From an uncultured Peptoniphilus sp. (GTDB lineage Bacteria > Bacillota > Clostridia > Tissierellales > Peptoniphilaceae): a stretch of 8,227 nt of DNA. How positions within the stretch are numbered: the first letter of the stretch is position 1; every line of letters begins with the position of its first letter. Under the pieces are notes generated by a model. The model worked only from the letters and a program-made list of their open reading frames with translations, was not told the DNA's origin and made no database searches. Positions 7,119 through 8,227 of the stretch are shown here, piece after piece. A program made the position numbers and the translations under genes. The stretch lies in NCBI GenBank assembly GCA_947254665.1, contig CAMYEJ010000057.1, positions 1 through 8,227 on the forward strand, written 5' to 3'.

Positions 7119-7944
7119 TTTTTTCTAGTGTAATTCTGCCGAGAATTCCCTTTCTAAATTCGTCTAATATAATAGATGATACTTTGTTGTAGTCGACTTC
7201 CGCTCCTCTTAAAATAGCGCCCCTCTTTCTTGCAATTCTTTCCATTACATCGAGAGGATCATCTGTCGCTTCTATTTTGTATCTATTTTCTAAAATTGTT
7301 TTATCGAGCTTCAATGTGTACTTTATAAATTCAAACGCCAAAGTCTCTATATCCATGATTTCATCTTTAATTGCACCGGTCCAAGCAAGATGCATCTGCG
7401 CTTCTTTGTCTAGTTTATGCCACAACACTCCCGGTGTGTCTAAGAGATGAATGTCGTCGTTTATTCTAATCCATTGGTTGGTCTTTGTAACTCCTGGACG
7501 ATTACCGACTTTTGTCGCCCTTCTCTTGCTGACATTATTTATAAAGGTACTCTTTCCTGAATTTGGAATTCCAACTATCATAGCCCTTAGAGCTCCTGTG
7601 GAGATTCCCTTTTCTTTCTGTCTCTCTATAAAATCCTTCATCAAAATTTTGGATTCTTTGACGATGATGCTTGGATTGCCATTATTTGAATTATATAGAA
7701 TTGCTCTGTCATTAGTTTTATCAATGGCTTCCACCCAAGCTCTATTTTCACTTGGAGAAGCTAAGTCTTCCTTATTTAGAATTATAAGTCTTGGTTTTTT
7801 AATTATTTCATTGAAGAGTGGATTTCTACTTGAGCGCGGAATTCTTGCATCAACCACTTCGATGACAAAATCCACCAGCTTTTGTTTATTTTCAATCTCT
7901 TCAATGGTCTTCTTCATATGACCTGGAAACCAGTTTATATTCAT
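7111..7944 (-). CDS. rbgA: Ribosome biogenesis GTPase RbgA (YlqF)
   Basis: RbgA is a cytoplasmic GTPase that binds immature 50S subunits and promotes late steps of large-subunit assembly. The 277-residue product shows the circularly permuted G-motif order of the YlqF/YawG family. G4 NKED is at residues 57-60, ahead of the P-loop GIPNSGKS at 125-132, then PGVTK around 150-154 and G3 DTPG at 169-172. The diagnostic N-terminus WFPGHM is at 5-10; its His9 corresponds to the catalytic histidine of B. subtilis RbgA. A C-terminal helical ANTAR-like domain follows. An upstream ATG at 7956 is in frame, but 7944 is preferred: it gives the family-standard N-terminus MNINWFPGHM, has GGGG six bases upstream, and overlaps the preceding stop as ATGA. 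The gene's 3' end overlaps rnhB by 8 nt, an arrangement shared with many Bacillota. Length and motifs look intact. Confidence 0.95.
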   Translation of the reverse strand: MNINWFPGHMKKTIEEIENKQKLVDFVIEVVDARIPRSSRNPLFNEIIKKPRLIILNKEDLASPSENRAWVEAIDKTNDRAILYNSNNGNPSIIVKESKILMKDFIERQKEKGISTGALRAMIVGIPNSGKSTFINNVSKRRATKVGNRPGVTKTNQWIRINDDIHLLDTPGVLWHKLDKEAQMHLAWTGAIKDEIMDIETLAFEFIKYTLKLDKTILENRYKIEATDDPLDVMERIARKRGAILRGAEVDYNKVSSIILDEFRKGILGRITLEKND

Positions 7945-8227
7945 ATTAAACCCCATTTCTCTATAGTTCTTACCACTCCGTGATTGTTGTTGTCAAACTC
8001 AGTGACGTCAAATCCACTTTTTAGAGAGTCCCTTGCATTCTTCATAATATATCCATGACCAACGCTGTTTAGCATTTCTATGTCGTTTTCTTCATCGCCA
8101 AAAGCCATTACCTCTTGTGGAGAAATTCCATAAGTTTTAAATATTTTTTCCAAAGCTGAATACTTAGATATATTCGCTTGAACTATCTCTAACATGTAGC
8201 TATCAACATTAGTTGCAGGCATGATAT
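7941..8227 (-). CDS. Cof-type HAD-superfamily phosphatase, C-terminal part (5' end outside window)
   Basis: This is the last 95 or so codons of a haloacid dehalogenase-superfamily hydrolase. Such proteins use an aspartyl-phosphate mechanism to remove phosphate from small metabolites such as sugar phosphates; the substrate cannot be told here. What is seen is the C-terminal core: a lysine followed by an AL helix (SKYSAL, motif III region), then GDEENDIEML, the acidic motif IV that binds magnesium, then NA.....K and a GVV...I end typical of the Cof/YbiV subfamily. The first ATG in the window (8222) is not the start: the frame stays open to the edge, and the residues before it (IMP) still fit the family, which normally has about 260-280 residues. 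The nucleophile Asp and the cap domain are therefore off the window. Its TGA overlaps the rbgA ATG as ATGA, so the two genes are translationally linked. The family call is firm and the substrate unknown. Confidence 0.9.
   Translation of the reverse strand, partial: IMPATNVDSYMLEIVQANISKYSALEKIFKTYGISPQEVMAFGDEENDIEMLNSVGHGYIMKNARDSLKSGFDVTEFDNNNHGVVRTIEKWGLI
7951..7954 (-). promoter_or_regulatory. Ribosome binding site deciding the rbgA start
   Basis: On the minus strand GGGG lies six bases before the ATG at 7944, within the end of the HAD gene. The alternative ATG at 7956 has no comparable purine-rich core at a usable distance. This favours the shorter RbgA that begins MNINWF. Confidence 0.55.

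Noticed and set aside
7451..7921. A 156-codon plus-strand open frame opposite rbgA, rich in Leu, Ile and Ser and resembling a membrane protein
   Set aside because: Hydrophobic antisense products are expected opposite Lys/Glu/Asn-rich AT-biased genes. The sense strand carries complete RbgA motifs, so this is a shadow.
7945..7956. The longer rbgA start giving MGFNMNINWF
   Set aside because: The family N-terminus begins at the second Met; the GGGG site and the ATGA overlap both favour 7944.
8220..8222. The ATG at 8222 as the start of a small 93-residue HAD protein
   Set aside because: The frame is open to the window edge, the preceding residues fit the family, and a protein of this size would lack the nucleophile Asp and cap.
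1..8227. tRNA or rRNA genes, CRISPR arrays, insertion sequences, riboswitches or intrinsic terminators
   Set aside because: Coding sequence fills the window with gaps of 8 nt or less. I saw no spaced direct repeats, transposase motifs, terminal inverted repeats, or GC-rich hairpins followed by a T run on the transcribed strand.

Overview
The window is a single tightly packed operon read entirely on the minus strand, so transcription runs from position 8227 towards position 1. The DNA is AT-rich, AGA and ATA codons are common, and several genes carry GGAG-type ribosome binding sites. The gene order rbgA-rnhB-yraN-comM(yifB)-dprA-topA is the conserved chromosomal neighbourhood of low-GC Bacillota. 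I infer an anaerobic relative of the Clostridia or Tissierellia; genus and species cannot be read from the sequence.

In transcription order the window holds: the 3' end of a Cof-type HAD phosphatase (8227-7941); the ribosome-assembly GTPase RbgA (7944-7111); ribonuclease HII (7118-6507); a YraN/UPF0102 nuclease-fold protein (6510-6157); the ComM/YifB AAA+ ATPase (6148-4628); the DNA-processing protein DprA (4628-3540); DNA topoisomerase I (3531-1468); a GspE/PilB-type assembly ATPase (1462-38); and the first 12 codons of what looks like its inner-membrane partner GspF/PilC (36-1). Adjacent genes overlap by 1-8 nt or are separated by at most 8 nt. No gap can hold a terminator or a further gene. 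Two conventional longest-ORF starts look wrong and are corrected here: rbgA to 7944 and yraN to 6510. Both corrected starts form an ATGA overlap with the preceding stop and have a better-placed Shine-Dalgarno.

Functionally the operon joins ribosome maturation (RbgA), RNA:DNA hybrid repair (RnhB) and nucleic-acid processing (YraN, ComM, DprA, TopA) with a type IV pilus/type II secretion-like motor (GspE plus GspF). DprA and ComM act on incoming single-stranded DNA during natural transformation, and PilB/ComGA-type motors build the pseudopilus that takes DNA up. The last part of the operon can therefore be read as a competence-oriented extension of a housekeeping cluster. That is an inference from context, not proof of competence.

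No mobile element, CRISPR array, RNA gene or obviously new system is visible. The items most worth a second look are the assembly-motor genes placed directly behind topA, a near-consensus promoter inside dprA, and a double poly-A tract at the DprA domain boundary where any single-base slip would remove the winged-helix domain.
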